The notes under the pieces were generated by a model. It saw only the letters and a program-made list of their open reading frames with translations, was not told the DNA's origin and did no database searches. DNA of 64,000 nt, taken from Aeromonas rivuli (lineage in GTDB: Bacteria > Pseudomonadota > Gammaproteobacteria > Enterobacterales > Aeromonadaceae). The stretch spans positions 1-64,000 of the forward strand of contig NZ_CDBJ01000032.1 of the NCBI RefSeq assembly GCF_000820045.1, given 5' to 3'. The translations under genes were made by a program, and so were the position numbers. Below are positions 45,822-54,028 of the stretch, piece after piece (position 1 is the first letter of the stretch; every line of letters begins with the position of its first letter).

Positions 45822-45846
45822 AAAAAGGGCTCCACGGAGCCCTTTG
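45822..45846. terminator. Bidirectional terminator after ybbK
   Basis: AAAGGGCTCC (45824-45833) and GGAGCCCTTT (45836-45845). The minus strand continues into more Ts, so it also serves the convergent CBS-domain gene. Confidence 0.88.
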
Positions 45847-45893
45847 TCATGCTGACTGTTGAGCCAGTGCCCAGTTGGCCAGTGGCGACAGCG

Positions 45894-46304
45894 CTAGAGG
45901 CTGCCACCCTCGAGCGCGGCCTTGAGCAGATCCTTCCAGCTCAGCACCCCGACCAGTTGCCCCTGATCCAGCACCGGCAGGCAGGAGACCTTCTTGTCCA
46001 GCATCAGCCGGGCCGCATAGGCCAGGGTCTGGTGGGAGGAGACAGTGACCGGATCCCGGGTCATGATCTGGTGGGCGCGGCGATTGAGGGTCTCGGTATC
46101 GCGGCTCTGCTCCGCGGCAGAGTCCAGATAGGGGCTCAGTGCCTGAAGCAGATCCCGATCGGAGATGATGCCGATCATCTGTCCCTCTTCGATGACCAAC
46201 AAATGGCGAAAATTGGCCTGCTCGAAGATCTCCTTGATGACGCTCAGGCGGTCGTCCATCTCAACGGTCACGACCCGGGTCGTCATTATGGTTTCAACCT
46301 GCAT
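45894..46304 (-). CDS. CBS-domain pair protein
   Basis: A 136-residue protein made only of two CBS motifs (about 5-60 and 80-135), a Bateman module that usually binds adenosyl ligands such as AMP, ATP or SAM. It has no attached enzyme or channel domain, so it may sense energy state or act on a partner in trans. AGGAG lies before the ATG. Confidence 0.9.
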   Translation of the reverse strand: MQVETIMTTRVVTVEMDDRLSVIKEIFEQANFRHLLVIEEGQMIGIISDRDLLQALSPYLDSAAEQSRDTETLNRRAHQIMTRDPVTVSSHQTLAYAARLMLDKKVSCLPVLDQGQLVGVLSWKDLLKAALEGGSL

Positions 46305-46544
46305 GGCAGACTCCTTATCCTGGGCCGGGATACCTGTCCCGACAGCGGGGCCAGGGGCAAGGCTGCCCAGGCTCCCCTTTTATGACATCTTTATCGGCTG
46401 CGCACCAGTCGGCTCAAGTGCAAATCCCCCTCATTTCACGTAACATCCCGTCAGTTTTATCCCGGTTCCCGCACGCGCAGATCCCTGTCATGGTAATATC
46501 TGCACCGGTTTTATTCTTCATTCTCGAGCAAGCAGATCCCACCC

Positions 46545-48458
46545 ATGATAGTTGCCAGTCAAATCGAACTGATCCGCGGCGGCCGCAAGCTGCTGGACAA
46601 CGCCTCCGCCACCATACATCCGGGCCACAAAGTGGGCCTGGTGGGCAAGAACGGCTGTGGCAAATCCACCTTCTTCGCCCTGATCCGCGGTGAACTCACC
46701 ATAGACAGCGGCAGCTTCTCGCTGCCGGTCGGCTGGCAGATAGCCGGTGTCGCCCAGGAGACCCCGGCGCTGGACTGCTCGGCCCTCGACTATGTGATCG
46801 ACGGCGACAAAGAGTTTCGCGCCCTCGAAGCCCAGCTCGCCAAGGCCGAGCAGGATGACGACGGTCTGCTGGTGGCCGAGCTGCACGGCAGGCTCGACAC
46901 CATAGGCGCCTACAGCATCCGCGCCCGCGCCGCCGAGTTGCTGCACGGCCTGGGCTTTAGCGATGAACAGCTCGGCTCGCCGGTGCGCAGCTTCTCCGGT
47001 GGCTGGCGCATGCGCCTGAACCTCGCCCAGGCCCTGCTGTGCCGCTCGGATCTGCTCTTGCTCGATGAACCGACCAACCACCTGGACTTGGATGCCGTCA
47101 TCTGGCTGGAGAAGTGGCTCAAGGGCTATCAGGGCACGCTGGTGCTCATTTCCCACGACCGGGATTTTCTCGATTCGGTCATCAATCGCATCATCCACAT
47201 CGAGAATGGTCGCCTGAACGAATACACCGGCGGCTACTCCGACTTCGAGTTGCAGCGCGCCGAGCAGCTGGCCCAGCAGCAATCCATGTATGAGAAGCAG
47301 CAGCGGGAGATGTCCCACATGCAGGAGTATGTGGACAGATTCCGCTACAAGGCCTCCAAGGCCCGCCAGGCCCAGAGTCGCCTCAAGGCCATGGAGCGGA
47401 TGGAGAAGATCCTGCCTGCCCACGCCGATTCCGAATTCAGCTTCGAATTTCGCGAGCCCTCGGCCCTGCCGACTCCGCTCATCGTCATGGAGAACCTCAG
47501 CGCCGGTTATGGCGACAAGGTGATCCTCGAGAAAATCAAACTCAACCTGGTACCCGGCTCGCGCATCGGCCTGCTGGGGCGCAACGGCGCCGGTAAATCG
47601 ACCTTCATCAAGATGCTGTCGGGCTCCAATCCGCCACTGTCCGGCAAGCTCGAAGTGAGCGCCGGGGTCAGCATCGGCTACTTCGCCCAGCATCAGCTCG
47701 AGACCCTGCGTCTGGACGACACCCCCCTCGATCACCTGGTTCGCCTCGCCCCGGACAAGACAGAGCAGGAGCTGCGCAACTATCTGGGCAGCTTCGGCTT
47801 CCATGGCGACAAGGCCCTGGACAAGGTGGCCCCCTTCTCCGGTGGCGAGAAGGCCCGACTGGTGCTGGCCCTGGTCACCTGGCAAAAGCCGAACCTGCTG
47901 CTGCTCGATGAACCGACCAACCACCTGGACTTGGAGATGCGCCACGCCCTGACCATGGCGCTGCAAGGCTTCGAAGGCGCCATGGTGGTGGTTTCCCACG
48001 ACCGTCACCTGCTGCGTACCACCACCGATGACTTCTATCTGGTGCACGGCGGCCGGGTCGAAGCGTTCGACGGCGATCTCGACGACTACCACAAGTGGCT
48101 CGGCGAACAGGAAAAAGAGGCCAATGCCAAGCCCGGCGATGGGGTGGTGACCGCCAACTCGGCCCTGGGTCGCAAGGATCAGAAACGGCGTGAGGCGGAG
48201 TTCCGGCAAGCGACCCGCCCCCTGCGCCAGAAGCTGGAAAAGCTCGAGGCGAGCATGGAGAAACTGCAGAACAAGCTGGCCGCCGTGGAGGAGCAACTCG
48301 CCGATCCCGCCATCTACGAAGAGAGTGCCAAGGCACGGCTCTCCGAGCTGCTCAAATCCCAGGGCCCCATCAAGGAGGAGCTGGAAGAGGTGGAGATGGC
48401 CTGGATGGCGCTCAGCGAAGAGCTGGAAACCATGGAGTCAGCCTTCCTTGAGCAATGA
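46545..48458 (+). CDS. yheS: YheS, ABC-F ATPase
   Basis: An ABC-F family protein of 637 residues, the same length as E. coli YheS. It has two ATPase domains without membrane segments: Walker A GKNGCGKST and GRNGAGKST, signatures FSGGWRMRL and FSGGEKARL, and two LLLLDEPTNHLDL Walker B motifs. A helical linker lies between them and a coiled-coil C-terminus follows. ABC-F proteins act on the ribosome, and YheS is linked to relief of translation arrest. The downstream gene order (TIGR02444, rlmJ) follows closely. Confidence 0.96.
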   Translation: MIVASQIELIRGGRKLLDNASATIHPGHKVGLVGKNGCGKSTFFALIRGELTIDSGSFSLPVGWQIAGVAQETPALDCSALDYVIDGDKEFRALEAQLAKAEQDDDGLLVAELHGRLDTIGAYSIRARAAELLHGLGFSDEQLGSPVRSFSGGWRMRLNLAQALLCRSDLLLLDEPTNHLDLDAVIWLEKWLKGYQGTLVLISHDRDFLDSVINRIIHIENGRLNEYTGGYSDFELQRAEQLAQQQSMYEKQQREMSHMQEYVDRFRYKASKARQAQSRLKAMERMEKILPAHADSEFSFEFREPSALPTPLIVMENLSAGYGDKVILEKIKLNLVPGSRIGLLGRNGAGKSTFIKMLSGSNPPLSGKLEVSAGVSIGYFAQHQLETLRLDDTPLDHLVRLAPDKTEQELRNYLGSFGFHGDKALDKVAPFSGGEKARLVLALVTWQKPNLLLLDEPTNHLDLEMRHALTMALQGFEGAMVVVSHDRHLLRTTTDDFYLVHGGRVEAFDGDLDDYHKWLGEQEKEANAKPGDGVVTANSALGRKDQKRREAEFRQATRPLRQKLEKLEASMEKLQNKLAAVEEQLADPAIYEESAKARLSELLKSQGPIKEELEEVEMAWMALSEELETMESAFLEQ

Positions 48459-48462
48459 TCTG

Positions 48463-48894
48463 ATGAGCGACGGCAGCGGCCTGCCCAGTCCGCTGCGCTT
48501 CTGGCACTGGAGCGGCAAAGTCTATGGCCAGCGCAGCCAGGACTGGCTCACCGTGCAGAACCAGGGGGGCAACGTCAACCTGGCCCTGCTGCTGCACTGG
48601 CTGGATCTTGCCGAGCTCAGCGTGGATCTCACCGATCTGCAACCGGCGCTGATGCAGACCGAGGCCGTGCTCGCCCCCTGGCGCGCCCTGCGCCAAAGCG
48701 CCAAGGCGCGGCTGGATGAGGATGAGTATCAGGCCATGCTGGCCCATGAACTGGAGCTGGAACAGTTGCAGCAGGGTGTGCTGCTGCAATGCCTGCGCGC
48801 CTCGCCCCCACGCCGGGAGCCTGGCCACAATTTGATGAACTACCTGACTTTATTGGGCGCCGAACAGGGGCCATTGAGAGATCTAATATGCTGA
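48463..48894 (+). CDS. TIGR02444 family protein
   Basis: A 143-residue protein of the TIGR02444 family, which often follows yheS in gammaproteobacteria. It is Leu/Gln-rich and mostly helical, with an LPSPLRFWHWSGKVYG start. No function is known. A TTG at 48448 is an alternative start; neither has a clear ribosome-binding site. Its stop overlaps the rlmJ start by seven bases. Confidence 0.85.
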   Translation: MSDGSGLPSPLRFWHWSGKVYGQRSQDWLTVQNQGGNVNLALLLHWLDLAELSVDLTDLQPALMQTEAVLAPWRALRQSAKARLDEDEYQAMLAHELELEQLQQGVLLQCLRASPPRREPGHNLMNYLTLLGAEQGPLRDLIC

Positions 48895-49757
48895 GCTATC
48901 GCCACGCCTTCCACGCAGGCAATCATGCCGACGTCCTTAAACATGCCGTACAGGCCCTGATCATCGAGTCTCTCAAGAAGAAGGACAAACCCTTCATCGT
49001 GCTCGATACCCATGCCGGTGGTGGCCTGTACGATCTGCGCGGCGACTGGTCCCAGAAGAAGGCCGAGTATGCCGACGGCATAGGGCGGCTGTGGGCAGAG
49101 CGAAGCGACTGGGCGGCCATGGCCCCCTATCTTGGCGTCATCGAAGAGATGAACCCCGCTCAAGAAGGAAACAGCGGCGAGCTGCACTACTATCCGGGTT
49201 CCCCCGAGCTGTCGCGCCGCCTTATCCGCGAGCAGGACAAGCTGGCCCTGATGGAGCTGCACAACAACGAGGTGGAGGATCTTCGCGCCAACATGGGCTA
49301 TGACCCTCGCGTCGCCGTCCACCATCGCGACGGCTTCGAGGGACTGGTCGCCCTGCTGCCGCCGACTCCGCGCCGAGGCCTGGTGCTGATCGATCCCCCC
49401 TATGAGCTGAAAGAAGACTACTTCGCCGTGGTCGAGACCCTGAAAAAGGCCCAGAAGCGCTGGGCCACCGGCATCTATGCCCTCTGGTATCCCATCCTGG
49501 GGCAGGAGGCGGACAAGTCCCGCGACATGCTCAGGGCCATCAAACGGGAGAACTTCGGTAACGTCCTGGTCGCCGAGCTGGAAGTGGCCGGTCAGACCAG
49601 CGACTGGGGCATGAATGGCTCAGGGATGCTGATCGTCAGCCCCCCCTGGATGCTGGCCGAGCAGATAGAAGCCTTCTTGAAACCCTTGTGCGCCAAGCTG
49701 GCCCAGGGCGCCGGCGCCCAGTACAAGGTGGAGTGGCTCAACAAGGCCGAGGATTGA
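48888..49757 (+). CDS. rlmJ: RlmJ, 23S rRNA m6A2030 methyltransferase
   Basis: RlmJ methylates N6 of A2030 in 23S rRNA. The 289-residue Rossmann methyltransferase begins MLSYRHAFHAGNHADVLKH as in E. coli and has the SAM-binding LDTHAGGGLYDL and the catalytic DPPY motif (LIDPPYELKEDY). The ATG at 48888 overlaps the preceding gene; the longer frame from 48789 is rejected by this alignment. Confidence 0.96.
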   Translation: MLSYRHAFHAGNHADVLKHAVQALIIESLKKKDKPFIVLDTHAGGGLYDLRGDWSQKKAEYADGIGRLWAERSDWAAMAPYLGVIEEMNPAQEGNSGELHYYPGSPELSRRLIREQDKLALMELHNNEVEDLRANMGYDPRVAVHHRDGFEGLVALLPPTPRRGLVLIDPPYELKEDYFAVVETLKKAQKRWATGIYALWYPILGQEADKSRDMLRAIKRENFGNVLVAELEVAGQTSDWGMNGSGMLIVSPPWMLAEQIEAFLKPLCAKLAQGAGAQYKVEWLNKAED

Positions 49758-49781
49758 GTCCTCACCGATCGCAAGCATGAC

Positions 49782-49805
49782 AAAGCCCCGAAAGGGGCTT
49801 TTCTC
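49782..49805. terminator. Terminator of rlmJ
   Basis: AAAGCCCC (49782-49789) and GGGGCTTT (49794-49801) with loop GAAA, then TTCTCT; it may also stop the convergent small membrane gene. Confidence 0.85.
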
Positions 49806-49830
49806 TGTCTGCCGTTGCAGGGATGACGAC

Positions 49831-50037
49831 TCAGGCCCGGACCGGCATATCTCGCCAGAGCGCCAAAATGAGCAGCGCCAGCAGGGCGAAGGGTGGTGCA
49901 AGGCAGAGCAGCACGCACAGGAAGGTGATAAGCACAGGATGGCGACTCTTGCGCCGCGCCAGTCGCCAGGCCACGACGCCGACGACGATCATCAGCAGCA
50001 AGATGAACAGCACATAAATGTTGGCATTGATGGTCAT
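49831..50037 (-). CDS. Small two-helix membrane protein
   Basis: A 68-residue protein with two predicted membrane helices (about 6-25 and 36-60) separated by a basic loop RLARRKSRH. AAAGGAG lies 5 bases before the ATG at 50037. No family is recognised. Confidence 0.6.
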   Translation of the reverse strand: MTINANIYVLFILLLMIVVGVVAWRLARRKSRHPVLITFLCVLLCLAPPFALLALLILALWRDMPVRA

Positions 50038-50217
50038 GAAAGCTCCTTTTTCATGGCAAAGGCACACTCTATCGTCGCCGTAGCCCCAGGCAAGTCCCCA
50101 ATCTGGTGGTCTCGACCTCGGTCGATAGGCTTTTTCTATCCAGTTGATAGATGAGAATAGTTTTCATTTGATGTGATTGTGGTGGATACTGCACTCATCG
50201 CCAGAGGAGACACCATC

Positions 50218-50580
50218 ATGAAAAAAACCATCAGCTTTGCCATCCTGCACTTCGGTGTCGCCTTCACCGTGGCTTACCTGCTGACCGGTGAGCTGCTCAC
50301 CGCCAGCCTGATCGCCCTGATCGAGCCTGCCGTCAACACGGTCGCCTTCTACTTCCACGATCTGGCCTGGAACAAATTCAAACCGGGCCACAGCCTGAAT
50401 GCCAAGACCAGCAGCTTCGCATTGGTGCACTTCTCGGTGGCCTTCGCCGTCGCCTACCTGCTGAGCGGCGAGTTGCTCACCGGCGGCGTGATGGCGCTGA
50501 TAGAGCCCGCCATCAACACCGTCGTCTTCTTCTTCCACGAGCGGCTGTGGCGCGCCCGCCAGCAACTGGCACTGGCGTAA
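50218..50580 (+). CDS. DUF2061 protein with internal duplication
   Basis: A 120-residue membrane protein made of two DUF2061 repeats. Residues about 5-55 and 64-114 share SFAxxHFxVAFxVAYLL(T/S)GELLT...ALIEPAxNTVxFxFH. Each half predicts two helices. The role is unknown. The ATG at 50218 has AGGAG nine bases upstream; the frame is open to 50173. Confidence 0.85.
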   Translation: MKKTISFAILHFGVAFTVAYLLTGELLTASLIALIEPAVNTVAFYFHDLAWNKFKPGHSLNAKTSSFALVHFSVAFAVAYLLSGELLTGGVMALIEPAINTVVFFFHERLWRARQQLALA

Positions 50581-50680
50581 GGGAGGGCGACCAGCCCTTC
50601 CCCCTCACGAGCGGCTATAGCTGCCGCCAACCCCTGCTGCTGGCTAAAGGAGGTCAGCAAAACCGCCCCATGAGCCCAAT

Positions 50681-50699
50681 GAGGGGGCATAGCCCCCTC
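50681..50699 (+). terminator. Hairpin after the DUF2061 gene
   Basis: Perfect GAGGGGGC (50681-50688) and GCCCCCTC (50692-50699) with loop ATA but no T run; weak or factor-assisted termination at best. Confidence 0.45.
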
Positions 50700-50746
50700 T
50701 CACAGACTCGCTACGCCGACACATCCCTTGCCATAGCGACTCATTC

Positions 50747-50913
50747 TTTGATCCCGCCCAGAAATCCATCACCCTGCCCTTCCCCTCAGCGCCATACCCG
50801 CTAACATATCCGATTGGCAACATACGCCTCGTCGGAGTCACCCATGAGCCATGCCATCCCTCAAGCGCAGCCAAATAGCAGCACACTGGAAGCTGACATT
50901 CAGGGGCGGTAGC
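50747..50913 (+). repeat. Dispersed repeat A, copy 2
   Basis: About 167 bases related to 35021-35184 and in the same orientation. The most conserved part is the last ~40 bases, ending CAGGGGCGGTAGC. It lies left of the VOC gene and the second AT-rich island. Confidence 0.75.
50844..50912 (+). CDS. 22-codon ORF within repeat A copy 2
   Basis: ATG with GGAG six bases upstream; same length and same C-terminal pattern (SSTLEADIQGR) as the ORF at 35115-35183. Whether it is translated is unknown; only the 3' half is conserved between the copies. Confidence 0.35.
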   Translation: MSHAIPQAQPNSSTLEADIQGR

Positions 50914-50981
50914 TTGCCCAAAAGCGATAACCAGCAATCAAACCGGTTTCTTGTCCAAGAATTTCTGAGTGGAGGCTGTGC

Positions 50982-51410
50982 ATGGAAACGCAAACACTGC
51001 ATCGGGGTCGACTGATCGACCATCTCCAGCTGGTGGTGAAGGACCTGGCTGCCAGCCAGCGCTTTTACAGCGCCACGCTGGCCGCCCTCGATATTCCCAT
51101 AGGCGGCGCGGGTGAGGGCTATTTCTGGGCTGACGAGCTCTTTGTCACCTCAATCGACAGCCCGGCGGCGCTGGGGACACTGACCGGTCGCCATCATCTC
51201 GCCTTCCAGGCGCAAGACAGGGCCATGGTGGATCGCTTCTATCAGGCGGCCCTCGCCCACGGCGGCCAGGACAACGGCGCCCCCGGTGAGCGGGTCTATC
51301 ACCCCGGCTACTACGCCGCCTTTGTCCTCGATCCGGACGGCAATAATATCGAAGCCGTGTATCACGGCGAGGCAAAGCGCAGTGCGGAGTCGGTGGAAAT
51401 TCGGTTTTAG
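50982..51410 (+). CDS. VOC-family (glyoxalase/dioxygenase-like) protein
   Basis: A 142-residue vicinal-oxygen-chelate protein with IDHLQLVVKDLAASQRFY at the N-terminus and YYAAFVLDPDGNNIEAVYHG at the C-terminus, including His and Glu metal-ligand candidates. GGAGG precedes the ATG. It has the GC content of the core genome although it lies between repeat A and the AT-rich genes. The substrate is unknown. Confidence 0.88.
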   Translation: METQTLHRGRLIDHLQLVVKDLAASQRFYSATLAALDIPIGGAGEGYFWADELFVTSIDSPAALGTLTGRHHLAFQAQDRAMVDRFYQAALAHGGQDNGAPGERVYHPGYYAAFVLDPDGNNIEAVYHGEAKRSAESVEIRF

Positions 51411-51685
51411 AAATAAGGTGGAGCCCCGCAATGCACCTCGAGATGACTGCTTTTTGTTCAAAATGATAGCGTCGTAATTTTCTTATTAAATTTTGTACAG
51501 CGCTAAAATTTGAGCACGATACTGCAGCGAATACAGAAAGACTCCAGAGTCAAACCGGTAATATTATGATTATAAATAAGCTTCCCATAACACTGATAAG
51601 GTGGGCGGTGTTATATGGAAGACCAGATTGTCCGATTAGTACCTTTTATATCTAGTCAATATTATGCATACAATGAGGAATATTC
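51411..51685. other. AT-rich gap at the left edge of island 2
   Basis: Composition drops sharply after about 51470. It holds an inverted repeat ATAACAC (51587-51593) / GTGTTAT (51608-51614) that may be an operator or small hairpin. No gene is seen. Confidence 0.45.
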
Positions 51686-52024
51686 ATGACAAAGAAAAAC
51701 GTAAAAAAAGAATTAGAAATCCTAAAGAGCGATTTTTCTGAACTAATGGATTTATTTGATAACTCACATGAAAATTTATCTTTGATATCTAAAAGGTATT
51801 CTGAGATCAAAGTACAGGTAAATGAGAGACTGAATTTTCTGGAAAAAGAATATAAAGCTAATAAATTAAATGAAATTGAGCTCTGTTTTTTACTGCCAGC
51901 TATCAGAGAGGTCAGTCTGCACTGTACAGCTAAAATTGACTCAAAAAACATTGAACAGTTGAGCGCTTCTATTTATGACGGTGAAGACTATTCTTCTTAC
52001 TGGCTGACTGCGCTAGATGCATAA
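51686..52024 (+). CDS. Island 2 small protein, unknown
   Basis: A 112-residue, AT-rich-coded protein that is mainly helical, probably a coiled coil in its first 70 residues (Lys/Glu/Leu heptads), with a single Cys near residue 91. GAGGAA lies seven bases before the ATG. No family is recognised. Confidence 0.55.
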   Translation: MTKKNVKKELEILKSDFSELMDLFDNSHENLSLISKRYSEIKVQVNERLNFLEKEYKANKLNEIELCFLLPAIREVSLHCTAKIDSKNIEQLSASIYDGEDYSSYWLTALDA

Positions 52025-52174
52025 AAAATATGAAAAACTATCAACATTCTGCACTTATAGGCCCTTTGAACCACAATGGTTACGACAGTTGTATTTAGTG
52101 TCAGTGCGTTATCAGTCACTTAAGCGGGCATTATTTTAAATACAAGTAACAAATAATTAGTATGGAGACATGCA

Positions 52175-52522
52175 ATGAAATATGAGGAAATTGCTAAAAA
52201 ATGCGAAGGACTTAGCTACCGAGATAAATTTAGGCTTGCCCAACTTCTAATTCAACTAGCAAGAAAGCAAGAAGAAGAGGAGTATCCTGTACAAAGGAAG
52301 CATGAAGAACCAGGCAACGATGTAAACAACATAACCTATGTCGCTGAACGTCTGCTGAAGCTAAAGCCGGCAAAGAAAAGCACCCTCCTCAACTCCATCG
52401 GCGCAATGTTTCAATTCCAAGGAGGAATCTCTGATGCAGATAAAGAGAAAATTGCTATAGAACTCCAAAATAAAAATATAATTAGTATCACCGAAACAGG
52501 CAGGGTTTCGTACCCAGATTAA
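52175..52522 (+). CDS. Island 2 small protein, unknown
   Basis: A 115-residue protein with an N-terminal helical motif LSYRDKFRLAQLLIQLARKQEEEE and a C-terminal domain (about 60-115) with a pattern VAERLLKLKPAKKSTLLNSI...GGISDADKEKI, possibly a small winged-helix fold. GGAG precedes the ATG. I recall similar N-termini in accessory regions of Vibrio but cannot name a family. Confidence 0.6.
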   Translation: MKYEEIAKKCEGLSYRDKFRLAQLLIQLARKQEEEEYPVQRKHEEPGNDVNNITYVAERLLKLKPAKKSTLLNSIGAMFQFQGGISDADKEKIAIELQNKNIISITETGRVSYPD

Positions 52523-52625
52523 TGTACAAAAATCACCCTAACAATTGGTTCAAACCATTTCAGTGCTCACTGTGACATTGAAATTGCGGCTAGTTCTCTA
52601 TCTAATTAACGCAATATTATTCATA

Positions 52626-53150
52626 ATGAAGGAATTTGAACCTGTGCCAAAAATCACCGAAATGAAAGAAGCCGCGCGAGAATTTAGAAATTTACTTGAT
52701 AGGTGTGACAAGAGAAGTACGAAGCTGCTAATTGAGTGTTTTCCAATTATGAGTTGTAAGTTATCTTCTATGCTTTTGTCCTATCACTTTCTTATGTTAT
52801 GGCCAGACCTTGAGATAAAAGGTATAAGTGCAGCTACAGGGAGAAAAAACGATATAACTCATTACTGGCTAGAGATCAATGATATTGCAATTGACATAAC
52901 TGGAGACCAATACAACATTATTAGTGACATCGAATTAAATGAAAAAATTATAATGAACCGACCATTTGAGGCTGTTCACGTTTCAAATAAAAACAAAAGC
53001 TACCTATACAAACTATTCAAGGTCATAGAAAGTGAACCTCTCATATATGGATTTCCTACAATTGCGGAAGATTTTATTGAAGACATGGAACTGAGTTACA
53101 GTCAGATCACTCACAAATCTGGGTACTACGTAACTCGTAGGCTCGAATAG
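52626..53150 (+). CDS. Papain/transglutaminase-fold-like protein of island 2
   Basis: A 174-residue protein, low GC. The order Cys44 (IMSCKLSS, start of a helix), His79 (ITHYWLEIND) and Asp90/Asp94 (IAIDITGDQY) with the HxWLE...DIT pattern resembles papain-like or transglutaminase-like cysteine proteins, but this is by pattern only. The ATG at 52626 has no clear ribosome-binding site; the frame extends upstream to a TTG at 52545. Its stop codon TAG is supplied by repeat B. Confidence 0.6.
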   Translation: MKEFEPVPKITEMKEAAREFRNLLDRCDKRSTKLLIECFPIMSCKLSSMLLSYHFLMLWPDLEIKGISAATGRKNDITHYWLEINDIAIDITGDQYNIISDIELNEKIIMNRPFEAVHVSNKNKSYLYKLFKVIESEPLIYGFPTIAEDFIEDMELSYSQITHKSGYYVTRRLE

Positions 53151-53217
53151 CTCAGCGTATTCAAACCATCGTCTATAACCCAGCCACGACATAAGCAAGG
53201 ATCGGGAAATCCCCTTG
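53139..53217 (+). repeat. Dispersed repeat B, copy 2
   Basis: About 78 bases matching 37611-37688 in the same orientation (GCTCGAATAGC, CAGCGTATTC, ATAACCCAGCCAC, CATAAGCAAGGATCGG). It overlaps the last codons of the preceding gene and marks the right edge of the AT-rich island; GC-rich DNA resumes at once. Confidence 0.75.
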
Positions 53218-53376
53218 GAGTGCTTTTTTCGGCCACCTAGTGGCCCTGTCTGGCTCGCCGGAGCCACTATAAGCTGAATTTATGGGTTTTCCGATAATGA
53301 CCCAATATTTGCTTATAATGGCGATCACCAGTCCACCAGCGCCTGTTGCGGGCCCATAACGGATCCACTCAGCCAT
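53173..53376 (-). CDS. Possible 67-residue membrane peptide ending in repeat B
   Basis: Minus-strand ORF with GCAGGAG seven bases before the ATG. The first 30 residues contain one hydrophobic segment (GGLVIAIISKYWVIIG). The last about 14 residues (FPILAYVVAGL) are read from repeat B, so the original gene was probably cut by the repeat. Evidence is the ribosome-binding site and the helix only. Confidence 0.3.
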   Translation of the reverse strand: MAEWIRYGPATGAGGLVIAIISKYWVIIGKPINSAYSGSGEPDRATRWPKKALQGDFPILAYVVAGL

Positions 53377-53542
53377 ATCCCACTCCTGCGGCATGCCAGG
53401 GACGCGGCTATGCAGCCACAGAACCACACAGCTATCCTCTCTGCACTGCGCCAGCGGTGCGCCCCTCCCCTGTGGGGATTTAATCCCCCCAGCCACTGAC
53501 CTATAGTGAGCCCCTACTCGAACAACCTTTGCGAGCAGCACC

Positions 53543-53974
53543 ATGTATATCGGCGAATTTGCCCGGCTGGCGGGCACCACTCCCAAGGCAGTCCGTCTCT
53601 ACGAGCAGCTCGGGTTGCTGCCCGAGCCCAGGCGGCGCGGCAAATATCGCGTCTACCGGGCCGAGGATCTGGAGTGGGTCGGCTTTATTCGCCAGGCTCA
53701 GCAGCTCGGCTGCAAGCTGAGCGAGCTGGTTCCCTTGCTGGCGGGCCTCACCAGTCTCGCCGAGTTTCCCTGGCAGAAGGTGGAGCAGCTTATCGCGGGC
53801 AAGCTGGCGCAGATAGAGGCAGAGATGGCCAGGCTGCGAGGGCAACACCAATCCCTGACCCAGTGCGCCGCGCTGCTGGCGCAGCACCCCTGCCGCTATG
53901 GCGCCCCCGGCCAGAGCGAGCCGCTCCCACAGGTTGAGCAAGGGCTTGCAGGACGGGCGCACAAGGTGGCTTGA
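53543..53974 (+). CDS. MerR-family transcriptional regulator
   Basis: A 143-residue regulator with the MerR winged helix (YIGEFARLAGTTPKAVRLYEQLGLL, residues 2-26, then RxxGKYRVY). A dimerisation coiled coil follows (about 75-110) and a short C-terminal part with only one Cys after it (HPCRYG). The sensed signal is not obvious. Its stop codon lies inside the -35 element of a MerR-type promoter that drives the next gene. Confidence 0.88.
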   Translation: MYIGEFARLAGTTPKAVRLYEQLGLLPEPRRRGKYRVYRAEDLEWVGFIRQAQQLGCKLSELVPLLAGLTSLAEFPWQKVEQLIAGKLAQIEAEMARLRGQHQSLTQCAALLAQHPCRYGAPGQSEPLPQVEQGLAGRAHKVA

Positions 53975-54002
53975 CTCTGTCCCATGGGACAAGGGGTGTA
54001 AT
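53971..54002 (+). promoter_or_regulatory. MerR-type promoter with palindrome
   Basis: -35 TTGACT (53971-53976) and -10 TGTAAT (53997-54002) are separated by 20 bases, longer than the usual 17. The spacer holds the perfect palindrome TGTCCCATGGGACA (53978-53991). Long spacers with a central palindrome are the hallmark of MerR-activated promoters. Confidence 0.65.
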
Positions 54003-54028
54003 GGGGGCTCACTTCAAGGAGCCACGCC

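Noticed and set aside
46518-48296. 592-codon minus-strand ORF opposite yheS
   Set aside because: The product is a Gly/His/Gln-rich shadow with an internal repeat only because yheS has two similar ATPase domains.
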